Below, in pieces: positions 12,876 through 25,142 of a DNA stretch of 64,000 nucleotides. The notes under the pieces were generated by a model that was not told where the DNA came from, made no database searches, and saw only the letters and a list, made by a program, of their open reading frames with translations. The translations under genes and the position numbers were made by a program. Source of the stretch: Morella rubra (Eukaryota; Streptophyta; Magnoliopsida; Fagales; Myricaceae); contig CM025855.1 of assembly GCA_003952965.2 (NCBI GenBank), positions 5,044,893 through 5,108,892 of the forward strand, given 5' to 3'. Position 1 is the first letter of the stretch; each line of letters opens with the position of its first letter.

Positions 12876-13260
12876 GGCCTTGTTTGGAAAGTATATTGAG
12901 ATTGAGATAGAGATTGAAATTGAGAGTGAATTTCCTGAAGCTTTGTTCCGAGTTTGTAATTCTTAGGATTGAGTGATTTAAGACTCTAATAATTACTTTC
13001 TTTTATTTGTAACATTTAAAAGAGATCTGTCAATCAAATGGTAAAATATAATATCAATTGGAGAAATAAGAAACAATAAATATTTTTTAATTTTTTAATT
13101 CAACGTTTAACTTCAAGACATGCAAATAAGAAGAAGAGACGTTGACAAGTTTCTAATGTTTGCAAAAACTAACTTAGGATCCAAAACACATCCAAATATG
13201 AGAGACTTAAATTTAATTTTAACTTAAAATCTGAGTTTAATCTCAATCCCTAACAAGGCC
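12876..13260. mobile_element. Tourist-like (PIF/Harbinger) MITE with TTA target duplication
   Basis: Starts GGCCTTGTTTGG and ends with the inverse AACAAGGCC, flanked by TTA at 12873-12875 and 13261-13263. 385 bp, non-coding. The interior is homologous in reverse orientation to the element at 20448-21006. It lies downstream of the TRM9-like gene. Confidence 0.75.
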
Positions 13261-13878
13261 TTAAAAATTTAAATTGCGATGTGTTCACACAAAATATTTA
13301 GGGACTCTTTTTTGTTCTTTACAATCTGCACATCTTTAGCAAATGTTTGTACAAATTAATGATATCCTAGAGATAGTAGACTATAATGGGCCGAAAAACA
13401 AGATTGTAGATGCTAGCTAGTAGCTACAGGGGAACTGGGAAAAAGAAGGGAAATTTGACCCAAGATTGAATCTTCCTTTTTCCCTCGAGCATAAAGCCTA
13501 GGCTGGTCTAAGGCACAAGAGCATGACCTTTTCTTGCTTTTCAGAACCTTTCCCTGGGACCCGCATTGCCATGCCTCAAAAACATTTCTTACGAGGCCAA
13601 TGCTTGGCAATAAAACGCTGACTTAAATGTAAAGGTAACATACATCCTTTTGAAGGGGCAATGCTTTATAAAGACCCTTCAGTCTCCCCTCTGCCACCAA
13701 CGAGATGGACAGAAAAAAGTTATGTTTCCCAACCTCCTAAATGGGACCAGGCCTTCGCCATAAACGAAGAAACAGTACAAAGTCAACTTGTGAGGTGCCC
13801 AACACGCATCCCCTGGTAGACACAGATCAACCGTACAAACAGATCCAGTTGTCTCAGCAAGACAAAAAGTTTGGTTCG

Positions 13879-16800
13879 TCATAATATTTTCTCAAGAATG
13901 ATGCACCAGTTTGATTTGTCATAAAACCGATCGACAATGACTACGTTGTCCATACCGGAGACTAGCCTGCAGATATCATAAACAAGGAGGGAGAAAAAAA
14001 TCATGCACCGTGCATAATACAAGCATGTCAAAAGGCATGGATGAAAAAAACTCAAAACAAACTCCAAACCTCTAATACATTTGAGGTAAAAGTCTTATAA
14101 TATCACAAAAAAGAGTGGAAAAAAGTCATTTTCAGCACTTAAACTACCAATATAATCTCAAACATAGTTCTCAAGTACCAATTTTGACACATCGAGCCTA
14201 AGAACTATCAAATTTCATCAATTTTTATCCCTACAAAAAATTTAACCATCAAACTCATATCACATATATTATAAATGAGCCATGTGGCACGATTTGGATC
14301 GTCAGATTTTATTTTAAGACACAATTTAATTAATTGTGAAAGTAGAATGGCTCAATGTGTCAAGATTGATACTTTAAACTTTTATTTCAAATTGCATTAG
14401 TAATTAGAGCACTCAAAGTGATTTTTTTTTTCCAATAAAAAAAGGACCCCGTAAAAACTATAGAGGTTTCTATCGGGTTGTTCTCTTGAAAATTGTTAAG
14501 ATCATCAAATGCTACCAGGAACTTCCAAGGATTTCCTCGAAGTTTCTTCACCACTAACATCAACCCTATGCCCATTGAAGACTTTTAAGTTAGAAAAATT
14601 GGCCTGGACCACAATGGTCTTCTCACACAAACTTGAATGAACATTCATACTAAGCAATTGATGCAAGACAATGAAAATGCTCAGCCACATATTCCTACCC
14701 TATAAAAAGCAACTCAAATCTCCAACAATAAAGACAAGTTCATAAAATTGGCCGACCAGAGTGCTTACTAGATGTTAGGAGTGTCCAAGGAACCGGCCGA
14801 GCCGGACTGAAACCAAACAGGTTCTGGCCAAACTGGTGAGAAATAGTTTACCGGAATAGCCGGTCCAGTGAAACCGGTAGACTCCGGTCCGGTCTCGGTT
14901 TCACACATAAGAAGGAGAAAGTGAAAAGACCTTTTAATTCATGTGCATGTAGAGTTAGTTTGACTACCGATACATGGACCTTTGTGCAGAACTTAAATTA
15001 CATGACTCTCACAGCGCACGTTGTTGATAATAATTGAAAGTTGCGAAAAAATATTATAAACTTCTGTCAGGTTCCTAATCACAAGGGGGAAACAATTGGG
15101 AAGTATGTGAAGGCTTGCTAACTTGATTAGGGTATTGAGAGAATTTTTTCTGTTACAGTTGACAATGCCTCTTCTAATAATGGTGCTATTCGGTTTCTAA
15201 GAAAGTTTTTGAAGGGAAATTTATTAGAGGCAAGTATCTTCATATGAGATGTTGTGCGCACATTCTTAACCTTGTTGTTTGTGAGGGGTTAAAGGATTGT
15301 GATGAGTCTATTGTGAAGGTAAGGAATGCAGTGAGGTATGTGAGGTCCTCTCCATCAAGGTTGGAGAAGTTTAAGCTTTGTGCTGAGAAGATAAAGATTG
15401 ATACAAAGAAATTAGTATCTCTTGATGTTCAAACTAGATGGAATTCAACATATCTCATGTTGGAGACTGCAAAAGGTTTCAAGCAGCCTTTCTAAGATTA
15501 GAGACTGATGATTCTGGGTTTATTCGTGCATGTAGTGCGGGAGATGGACTTGGACCTCCCACGAGGGCGGATTGGGAGAAGATAAGGATTTTTGTTATGT
15601 TTTTTAAGGTCTTCTTTATGCTACTGTCAAACTTTCTGGCTCTTTGTATGTCACATCAAATATCTTCTTCCCTGAGCTTTGTCAAATTCAGTCACATTTG
15701 ATTAGAATGTCTAAGAATGACAATGCAGTAGTGCGCAACATGGCAATAGAGATGAAGACCAAGTATGATAAGTATTGGGGCAATGTGGAGAAGTTGAACA
15801 TGATGATATTCATTGCAAGTGTGCTTGATCCTAAAGGCAAATTGGGTGTGGTAGAGTATTGGTTGAAGAAAATATATACACCGGAGTTGGCAAGTACTTT
15901 GATATCATCTACAAAGTGTTTGTTAAAGATTTGTTTGATGAGTATAACATAGTCTATGGAGATTCAAGCATGACACGTCCACAAGTATATTATTTGAATC
16001 TTATTTGATTTGTATATTATTTGTAGATTCCAATTTATTTCTTTTAATTATTTGTACATAGGGTTTTGAGCCTCCTCCATCTGCTAGTTTTGATTATACT
16101 ATGGATGATGCCTCTGGCTCTAGTGACATAACTGACGTCCCCTATTTTAAGATATAGGAGCAAGATCATGAAGTTGACCATGTGAAGTCCAAAATTGATG
16201 CATATCTAACAGATAGGTGTGAGTCACGTAATACCCATCCTTTGATATTTTGGCTTGTGGGGGAATAATAAATCCAAATATCTTATACTTGCGAGGGTGG
16301 CAAGGGATGTGTTGGCTATGCCTGTTTCCACAGTTGCTAGTGAGTCAGCATTTAGCACAGAGGTTGTGTGCTTGATCCTTTCCGGAGTTCTTTGTCTCCG
16401 TCACAGTTGAGGCTATTGTGTGCTCTCAAAATTGGTTGAAAGATCCAATTAAATTAGATCTTCGGGAGTCAATGAACGAAGTTGAGGCCTATGAGGCGTT
16501 AGAATCAAGTAATCTTATTGTAAAATATCTCCACGTTGGTTAGTTTTTTAATTTTGTAAGTTCTAGTTATTTATGAAGATTTAAACATGTTGTTTTTGTC
16601 CTAAATTATTAGGAATAACTTTTAACTAACGAGTGGCTCGGATTGAGATCAATGAGGACTAATTAGATTGATTTCATGGTAAGGTTTTATTTCTTTTTAT
16701 AATAATGTCCATTATTGTTTTTTAGTTTATTATCTCACATGTATATTTTTTTTTTTACAGCTTGATGGGAGATGGACAATTGGACAATTGATGGATTGAT

Positions 16801-18903
16801 GACAAATTGGATGTATGGATACAATTTATTAACTTTATTTTATTTTTCTACTATTTTGTTGGCATGTATTAATTATACTTTTAGTTTGTTTATTTGACTA
16901 TTTTGTTGTTTGTTATGCTTGTAATAGAGTAGTGTAATTACTAATTACTAATTAGTTCAAGTAGCATTTCTATTTGATACTTTTATTTTAGACTTTCTTT
17001 AAATGTATGCTTTAAGATGTATGATTTATTATTCTTAAAAAACTATGATTTAGAATTCTTTAATTAGTAGCCTAGTATTCTTTAAATGTATGATTTAGAA
17101 TTCTATTGGTTTGTTGTAGAAAAAAAGTCACAATTGTGACATAATTTGGTCGAGATCATAGTCCAAAACATGATGTAAAAAAAATAAAAAAAATGATGTA
17201 AAGAAGCCTAGAAAACGGTCCAAAACAGTTCCAAAAACGTAGTCTAAAACAAGGCCTAAATTCGGATCCGGTCTTAAGGCCCAAACCGAACCGTATGAAT
17301 CGGTCCTTGGCCGGTCCGGTTGCATTTATATGGCCGGTTTGGTCTGGTCCAGTCTGGTTGACAGTCTTTTAGAATGTCCGGTCCAACCGGCCAGACCGGA
17401 TCGGACTGGCGCTTGGACACCCCTACTAGATGTCATAAACCAGAATTCATTACTAACGTTGCTTCTACGCAAGTCCTCGTAGGTCGCTCTATATATCTTC
17501 TGTTGCATTCTCCCAAAGATCTCCACGTTATCCCCAAACATTCACATGTTCTATATGTTAAAATCCCCAAGCATGGCACAGACTATGCCGTGATGACAGG
17601 GATCCATATTGTAGAAAATCAAAATCAAGTCCCACTGGGCACATATTCTATAGCAGCTAACTACATGTAGGACAATTTGAGAACGAGGAAGAGAAGACCA
17701 GAATTCCTTTTGACCGATTCATATCAAGAGATAGATAATCGAACATATCAAGCAACTGTACCATACATAACTAGTAGAGAAGGATTGAAACTAATAAATT
17801 CCACATGAAAACAGATGCAAAAATGTAATAGGTTACCTTTCAAGCTCGCCTTCACTGAAAACATGGTAATATCTGTTGTACACTACAGCAGCCTTCTTAT
17901 TGTCTTTCTTAGCCAGACCATTTGCAAGAGCACAAGCAGAAGCACCACTTACTTCTGCACGATGATAAGGTAAATGCCAAGGAACAAAATACTCCTGTTG
18001 ATTCGTGGTATCTTCGTGTTTAAGGGCCATTAAATCTTTTTTACTTTGAGAGGTAAGATCTGTAACTTCAGGCATATTCTCCACTGAACTCTCATTGGAA
18101 TCTTTTACATGCTTCCCTGAACCATTCTCCTCACTCTCCGGGATGCTTTGTAATGGTAAGGATAAAGGTCCACGAGCACGGGGACTACCTGGTCCTATCC
18201 ACTCTTCAGCATACTTTTCCGTGAGTGGAGTCCATTTTGCAAGCAATGATCTATCTTCTTGTTCCACAGCCCACACTGTTATCAGAACTAGGCCACCCCT
18301 TTTGACAACTCTAACTAATTCTTCAATCGCTTTCTTTCTCCTAATCTCTGTACTTAGATGATGTAATACAGCAATAGAGATTGCTGCATCACCAAAACTA
18401 GTTCGATAAGGAAGATTCACAGCATCTGCAACCAGAACCTCCTGCCCTCTATCCGTGCAGATTTTGATAAGGGGAGTGCTTATATCACATCCTATGAAAA
18501 AGCAATCAGGATTCAAACCCAAGTACTTGCCATTTCCACATCCTGCATCCAGAACAAGAGATCCTGAAGGCAAAGATGATAAAAAGGCGGCAACTTTTGG
18601 CCATTTGGCAAACCGGGTGGAGCTGAAATGGGGAGCAATAGCGTCATAAACACGATGTACATACTTCTTTTCAATTTCAGGGGTCGACTTTGCACTTAAG
18701 GATCGCTTTCCCATGTTCTTACTATCCACTACAGATTGTGGAACTTGAGATTCTGCATTAGGTACAACAGTGCACAAACTAGAAGCACCTTTTATGTTGA
18801 TTTCTCTCATAGTGCTGAAAATTCCTGAATGAGGGCGCCTCTGAACTTCTGTGAGTGCACTAAAGGTTAAGTATCTAATCGCTCCTGAAAAACTATGAAG
18901 CAT
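13879..18903 (-). CDS. TRM9: TRM9-type tRNA wobble-uridine methyltransferase
   Basis: Two coding exons, 18903-17837 and 13966-13879, join as AG|G to give 384 residues. SAM-binding motif I reads VLDAGCGNGKYL, preceded by YDAIAPHFSSTRFAKWP, a TRM9/ALKBH8-methyltransferase signature; VLHHLSTE and RGGLVLITVWA follow. The tail YNRYYHVFSEGELE|RLVSGMDNVVIVDRFYDKSNWC crosses the intron and matches the conserved family C-terminus. The family methylates cm5U34 in tRNA anticodons. The start is the ATG at 18903 because the upstream frame is preceded by a good acceptor (CTTCTGCAG at 18943-18938). A 5' UTR exon ends at 20041 (CAG|GTCAGA), leaving an intron of 1.1 kb. The last intron is 3.87 kb, of which 2.65 kb is a hAT insertion. 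Stopping at the TAA at 17833 would lose the conserved tail. Confidence 0.92.
14776..17425 (+). mobile_element. hAT transposon, non-autonomous relic in the TRM9 intron
   Basis: Ends TAGGAGTGTCCAAGG and (inverse) TAGGGGTGTCCAAGC, flanked by a perfect 8-bp target duplication CTAGATGT (14768-14775 and 17426-17433). Both subterminal regions are packed with CCGGTC/ACCGG motifs, likely transposase sites. Internal remnants on the plus strand encode pieces of a RICESLEEPER-like hAT transposase: CCAHILNLVV and DVQTRWNSTYLML (15244-15495), further pieces to 15952, and a dimerisation region (VSTVASESAFST, near 16330). The frame is interrupted several times by stops and frameshifts, and no BED zinc finger is recognisable, so it cannot make its own enzyme. 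It runs opposite to the host gene. Confidence 0.92.
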
Positions 18904-18937
18904 CAACAAGAAAGTCTGAACACAATCAGAAAAAACC

Positions 18938-20041
18938 CTGCAGAAGACCAAGCATAATAAATGATGCTTATGTCACAAATTCAAAGAGCTAAAGTTCCAG
19001 GAACCAAGCACAAAGATGACAGATGCACGGTAATCATATATAAGACAACTTCATTTTGGATGAAATAGTTCTTGAATCCTGTTATATGTTATATAAACCA
19101 AATGAAGATAAGTAGCAAAATGAGAAAAAGGCAGCAAAATCATTATAGGAGTTGCAAACCATAATGTTCTTATTCTTAAGCAAGTAACATTGCAGCAAAC
19201 ATTTGGAGGGTAAGAAAGACATAAATGGATTAGCACCTCAACTATCCATAGGTATTTAATACTCTTATCACTCCAGATATTTAAGCTCTTTTCCTTCCCA
19301 GCATCCAAAGTCCTAAGTAACCAATACATTTTCAGGATCATGGAACTTGAAGCTAGAGTGCTCAAACAAAACCAGCTTTTTCATGGAACAAGAAGATGCC
19401 TATGAACTTGTGAGAGATGCCTGACCTCTATTTGATTACTGAATCGATTTCATTCCTCAATTCCAAAACCACCCACCCATGCTATGCGCTTCAAACATTA
19501 TAACTGATACTACTTTGAGCACTGAAATGTGATGCACAGTGGAGGAAGTTGTTTTTCATATATTCTCCTAAATTCCTATTACGTTTTAAGCAAAGGAATA
19601 GAGGGAATTTCATTTTGCTAGCTAAATTGAGTAAGTTGGCCGAAATTGGTCCTTGTCTAGTTGATATTACGAATATAAATTTGACACTGTATATTCAAAT
19701 ATTAAGTTACAACTCGTCTCAATATCAAGAAAGTGCAGGTCTTTTCTTCGATACGAGATGCAAAGAAAAAATTAAACAAACGTAAGAATCAGAATCTTAT
19801 CTAATTTCTTTCTACAAATATTCACATATTCAAAAACCATGAAGATAACATTAACCAAGTTTAATAAATTCAGAAATCAATGATATCAAACAGATAAATT
19901 CGCTAAGGAATGCATTTCTTCAGTAAAATAAGAGAGCAGATCATTGAGCATTAAGTGAGAATTACCAAAATTCGCAATCAACAAACAGAATATATTAATA
20001 CGCATACAGAGGAGAGGAGAGGACGGAGGGGGTATCTGACC
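18938..20041 (-). other. 5' UTR intron of the TRM9-like gene
   Basis: Bounded by donor GTCAGATACC (first intron base 20040) and acceptor TTCTGCAG just above 18938. AT-rich with no coding potential recognised. The upstream non-coding exon runs from 20041 up to perhaps 20110-20150. Confidence 0.65.
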
Positions 20042-20075
20042 TGATCGACTAGAGACAGAATTCGGTGAGGAACAG

Positions 20076-20132
20076 AGGGTAAGGGTTTTGAGAGAGAAGA
20101 GAGAGGGGGAACTGGACTGGGGAGCGGCCCAC
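20076..20132 (-). promoter_or_regulatory. Telo-box-like and site II (TGGGCC) motifs at the TRM9 5' end
   Basis: On the minus strand, TGGGCC (20131-20126) and AAAACCCTTACCCT (20089-20076) sit just upstream of or within the predicted first exon. In plants, site II elements with telo-boxes mark promoters of ribosome and translation genes, which fits a tRNA-modifying enzyme. Motifs are short, so this is suggestive only. Confidence 0.35.
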
Positions 20133-20199
20133 CTCTGACCTCCCGTTTATAAAATTACAGTTTCCTCCCGTTCTCCTTCGGATGGAAGACACGTTAGCG

Positions 20200-20395
20200 G
20201 GTCTGTTTGCAAACCAAAATTTTACATTTTCTAAAATTTTAACACAATAAAAAATTACAATATAATCTCTTTCTTCCCATCAAATCATTACTTTTCACTA
20301 TAATAAATATTAAAAATCATCTTTCTTTTCACTTTTTCACCCAATCCAATATCCTAAAATTTTAACCTCTCCTAAATTTTACAAACAAACAGACC
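20200..20395. mobile_element. MITE with GGTCTGTTTG inverted ends
   Basis: 196 bp with 10-bp perfect inverted ends GGTCTGTTTG / CAAACAGACC. The inner sequence (reverse-complemented) matches the elements at 43695 and 50321: a run of AAAAAGTGAAAAG then GATGATTT and TGATTTGATGG. It lies just upstream of the TRM9 promoter. A clean target duplication is not visible. Confidence 0.7.
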
Positions 20396-20447
20396 AGCAT
20401 TTAGAGCTATATTTCTAATTAAATGGTGTTTGAGTGTTAAAATTTTA

Positions 20448-21006
20448 GAGCATGTTTGAGATTGGTTTTTAACTGAGGCTTTAAGATTTAAGTTCCGCTT
20501 TAAGTCCTCTGCGTTTGGATGTGTTAAGATTGAAAGTGGATTTCTTCAAACATCAGAGATGTGTCAACGTTTCTCTCGCTTTGCGTGCCTCAAAGTCAAC
20601 TGTCGAATTAAAAAAGTAAAAAACATTTTTGTTTCTTGTTTCTCTAACTGACACTACACTTCACGTCTGATTGACACAGCATGTGGGAGCCTACATTTTT
20701 AAATGCTGTCCAATTAAAGTTATTTTTATAGCATGGGCTCTAGAATGAGGCCTACCTATAATTACTTTTTATAGCATGAGTCCTAGAATGAGGTTCACCT
20801 AGAGTCACTTTTTATTAAAAAAAAATGAGGTCCAACGTCTGATTGACGCATTTTTGTGAAATGCTGCAAATAAAAGTAAGTAATTATTAGGATCTTACAT
20901 CACAAAAATCCTAAGAATCACAAACCCAATACAAAGCCTCAAGAAACTTCTCTCAATCTCAAGCTCAAGCTCAATCTCAATCTCAAATCTGATCCCAAAC
21001 AAAGTC
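20448..21006. mobile_element. MITE related to the 12876 element, reverse orientation
   Basis: About 559 bp with worn inverted ends (GCATGTTTGAGATTGG against GACTTTGTTTGGGATC). Segments such as TTTGGATGTGTT, TGTCAACGT and CGAATTAAAAAA match the reverse complement of 12876-13260. TTA precedes it; TTG follows, possibly a decayed TTA. Confidence 0.6.
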
Positions 21007-21185
21007 TTGGATATTGGAGTTTATAAAAAAAATAAAGAGAAAGATAATCTGAATGAATTTTATATATTTATTTATAGTAAAAATTGAATGATTTGATGAG
21101 AAGATAGGAATTTTTTTTTTTTTTTATAGTTATTTATTTGACGTAAAATTTTGGATGCCACCTAAACAAATATAATTTAAAAAGG
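21000..21185. mobile_element. Partial MITE of the GTGGTGTTTG family
   Basis: AAAGAGAAAGATAATCTGAATG, TTTATTTATAGTAAAAATTG and GATTTGATGAGAAG follow the same order as in the elements at 43695 and 50321, and the right side ends GATGCCACCTAAACAAA. The left end is unclear. Confidence 0.45.
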
Positions 21186-21189
21186 CAGA

Positions 21190-23600
21190 AGTCAATTTTT
21201 TTTTTTTTTTTCACGGTGAGTGGAGAAGAAAAGGACAGGAGAAATAATGGCTGTCCCTTTAGTGGTATTTTCCACTGTACTGAGGGAAATGGATTCCAGC
21301 TTCAAACTTGAAACCATTTTTGAATCAGTGTGAATGTGAAGTGTGAACATGTAATTGCACCACACTCCTTGTAGTATTATCTTGTGATAAAATAGACTAA
21401 AGTAGTACGAATTTCGACATAATAATTTCTGATGACTAATCCATGATAAATGGTCGATTTTTTTGTCTTTTATGCGTCAAATCCATAACGAAAATTGTAG
21501 ACATGTCTATCGAAATTTGGTCAAAATCCGCGTCCCAGTGGCGAAGTTAGGATATTGAGGTTAATTAATTAATTTTACTATTTAAATAAAATAAAAAATA
21601 TAATTTTATATATGAATGGTAACTTATAATAAAATAAAAATATGCCTAATATTTTAATATTAACTAAATTCCTTAAAATTTATGCAGATATTAACAATTT
21701 TCCAAAAAATTTTGGGGTAGAATAATCAAGTGGGAGGAAATTTTTTCCAAAATCCCTTTGATATAGAATTTTTTCAAAATTTTGGGGGTGGTGGCCCTCT
21801 CTTGCCCCTGGATTTGCCCTTCAGGTGCTTCACGTGTGATAAATCAGTTGGTTTATGGTCAACACGTTGGAGTAAATATGTCTCAATCTTCGTGTAACTC
21901 ATTCTGCAAAATAACAAAGATGGCCTCAAACACCGGAGTAAGGTACCTCCGATGCTTAAATTAGTCTTTTATCTTATACAAATTTCACTATTCAATCACT
22001 ATAGAATCATGTACTTTTCTAATTATCATCTTCTCCTTTTATAGCATTTCCTCCATGTCTTCATATTCCCCTTTTGGCAGGAGTCTCATCCTTGTAGCGT
22101 TATGTCTTGCGTTATTCTCCTCACAAGTTTCCATAACGGGTACTTGCATTATGATACTCCGAAGCCCACATAGAGTGGAAGAAGAGAATGAATGAGAGAT
22201 TGGTTCTATAAGGGCCAAGTTTCACATTGGGACCTTATTAGGTTGAACTGAGCTTTATAATGATCCAAGAAACTTCAAGAGCAACCTTGACTAGTCCTTT
22301 TGAAGTCAAAGCACAGATGTGACTAGTGTTTTCCTTGGGTCGTTACATGCTTTTGATCACGGGAACGTCAGGATCATGGAGTTATTACACGTTATCAGTT
22401 GTTGTATAACCTCTCATGACACGTGTCGTGGTTCTTTCTTCCGGGCTTAATATGATATGGGCTTAAACGCTATTGTTGGGCTTTGGCAGAAGTGTGATCA
22501 TGTCTATCCAGCTCAAATTGGTTTGGGCTGAATCCGATTCAGTATTGGTATCATCAACGTGTAAAGTTACGAGCCCATTAATTCGTTGACACATCACACA
22601 CCATGTAATTAAGAATACCATAAAAATAAAAAATAACTGGTTCTAAGGAGGCTCTAATTGAACATATCAGAATGAAGGGGCTCATTTTGTCACGGATTGG
22701 TCATTACAATTTATAGGGACTTGTATGTCAAAATTCGTATGTCAGGAATAATTTATCACAAACTAATACCATAAGGTCCTGTCATTTAATTAAGCCTAAT
22801 GCTAAATTACTAGAGCGTACAAGTGAGAGTGAGAGACGTCTGAAAGCGATTTTTGAGACAAAGTCGCCAAATAATACCAAGAAAGGTAGACTTACACTCA
22901 AAATCATGCTTTATTTTGTAAAGATGCTCCAAAAAGTGCTAAGAAACGGGCACGAAAATATATTGACAACTATGCCTATCTATGAGTTTTGTCTTCTTCG
23001 TTATACGGATTCGGATACATATAGACTTATTGTACAGTTCTTAATTGTTTTTTTTTTTTTGTGGGTAAGTCGTCGGTTCTTAATTGTTAATTACTCAATT
23101 AGTCATATTTCTTAATCTTTTATATTTGGCCAATATTTCTCTTTTGCAACCCATTCCTTTCAGGTTTTTTAGAATTCACGGAGGCTAATTAACTCTTCTT
23201 TCATGACTATTTAAATTCTACACCAATGAAGGTCAAAGCGGATGTTTGATTGGTCCTTTGTTAATTTTAGACTTCAATGAATTATTTGGATAATGTTTCT
23301 TTATAACATGTAAAATCTTATTGTATTTAATTTTGTCTTTGTTAAGCTTAATACAGTATGAGTTCTATGTTATTTAATGTTCATTATATTTATTTTTCTT
23401 TGAATTGCACTATATACATTCAAGTAAAAAATTATAGAGGATCCTGATTAGGAGTTGCATAAACCTGAATTAAGACCATAAAGTATGTTGATTGGTACTT
23501 GATATTGGCTGCTTTAACAATTTTATGGTAATATTACATTTGTTCTATCATTTAGGAGCTCTCTTTATAGATTGTTATTGCTTAAATTTACTAGAAATAA
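21190..23600. other. Intergenic; no gene seen
   Basis: AT-rich, with low-complexity runs and no recognisable coding sequence. The short frames here (21782-21964, 22906-23115) lack any domain signature. Confidence 0.5.
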
Positions 23601-23615
23601 TCTGAAAAATATTAT

Positions 23616-24013
23616 GGGATAAATATACTTTGCACCCTCAAACTTTGAGGGTCTTGACATTTTTCACTCTTATCTATTATTTTTGTCAAATTGTACCCAC
23701 CAACTATTGATTTCAAATACTTTGCACCCTCTATTATGATTTTCTGTTAATTTGAAAGAAAAATGATTTTTTGACTTGCGAAATGAAAATTTTGTTTTCA
23801 TATTTTTTTTTGGCAATAATCATTTTATGAGGGTAAAATCATAATTTTAGAGGCTAAAAAATTAATTTCGATCAAAATTAAGGAAAAAAAAATTAGCAAA
23901 TGGTGTAAAGTGTCAAAATTTAATAATTAATAGGTACAATGTGTCAAAAATAATCGATAGAGGTACAAAATGTCAAAATCTCTTAATTTGAGGTTGCAAA
24001 GTAAATTTGTTCC
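23616..24013. mobile_element. MULE-like MITE with long inverted arms
   Basis: Arms of about 110 bp pair: GGGATAAATATACTTTGCACCCTCAAA on the left against the complement of the right end (GGAACAAATTTACTTTGCAACCTC). The flanks are AAATATTAT (23607-23615) and TAATATTAT (24014-24022), a 9-bp duplication with one mismatch, as expected for Mutator-like elements. Non-coding. Confidence 0.7.
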
Positions 24014-24023
24014 TAATATTATT

Positions 24024-25142
24024 TACCCAAAAAAATAATCTGATAATATTTCATGTTCATATTCGTGGGTTTGCGTTAATAATTGTACAGTAATTAGTAT
24101 GTAACATCTAATCAAAAATGTTTTCTTTTCTAAGCAACATCTTGAGATCACAGTTTCATCTTGTGATCACACTTTTGTTCTTTTTCTAGGCCACATCGTA
24201 TCATACGTGAAACTCGAACAGTTGGTCCACTATGACCATCTACCATTCTGATCACATGGCAAAGAAGATCAAGGACTTCATAAACCACCTTGACAGCTTA
24301 TAATTAGATTTTTTTGGTCCAAGATTGATGTCATATCAATCAAGTCGAAGTCAAGAGTTCTGTTCTGCACAATTAACATGGTTCGGAGTTTTTTTTTTTT
24401 TTCTACGTATTAACAAGGAGTTCTTGCTCCTTGTTTTTTTTTGTTCCTAGAAGGGAGAGCTGACAAATTATCTCGTCGTTACAATGATAGTCCCAACTTG
24501 TCATGGAATGTCCAATGAACCATAGCTACTGGCTTGAAAAGGCAGCTCGTCACTTCTGCTCCATCAAAGGTCCAGTGACGACACATCTCCTCTCTCTTGG
24601 GAGGTGCAACCCAAAGTATCAAGACGCAAGGTTCAATTAACTTGGACATCCCAACACAAAGGCTTGTACCACTAGACCACCGCCCTTTGTTGCGAGTTCT
24701 TTCACTTGTTAACTGAATATTGTTCAATGGCTTCATGCATGTCAACTACGGGGTGATGCATGATGGTGTTTCTATTCTCTGGGGAGATGAGACTTTTCAA
24801 AGACGTACGTCCTAGTAGAATTCTAAGCTCAGAGTAGCGTATATAGAAGGTATAACAAGCTGGCCTCACGTTCTTGCATTACTAAGTGAAAGAAATTAAG
24901 ATACATTTTCGGCACAAAATATGATAATGTTGTTAAATTTTTGAGTAATTGTGGTTCCAGTTTTCTGCTGTTTCATGAAATGAGAGGGTTGGGTTAATTT
25001 ATATTGAAGAAAGTAAACTTGATATTGCTTTCGTTCGTACTCATGATATGGTTGGTGGCCATCATAGTGAAATTGGTCCATGTGGCTTGGGAAAAAAAAA
25101 AACAAAAAAAAGAAAATTGGTCCATGTGCATGCAGCTTGATG
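24024..25142. other. Intergenic; no gene seen
   Basis: No supported gene. The minus strand at 24480-24692 has a tRNA-like box A but no clear box B, discussed under rejected items. Confidence 0.45.

Noticed and set aside
14387-14690. Short minus-strand frames between the TRM9 last exon and the hAT
   Set aside because: They fall within the TRM9 intron, have no splice-site support and are not needed for the conserved protein.
17833-18951. TRM9 as one exon starting at 18951 and ending at the TAA at 17833
   Set aside because: The first 16 codons lie upstream of a strong acceptor, and the last coding stretch ends at a good donor whose partner exon at 13966-13879 supplies the conserved C-terminus.
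24480-24692. Possible tRNA-derived SINE on the minus strand (GGTGGTCTAGTGGT fits a box A)
   Set aside because: No convincing box B, no poly(A) tail or target duplication, and only one copy in the window.
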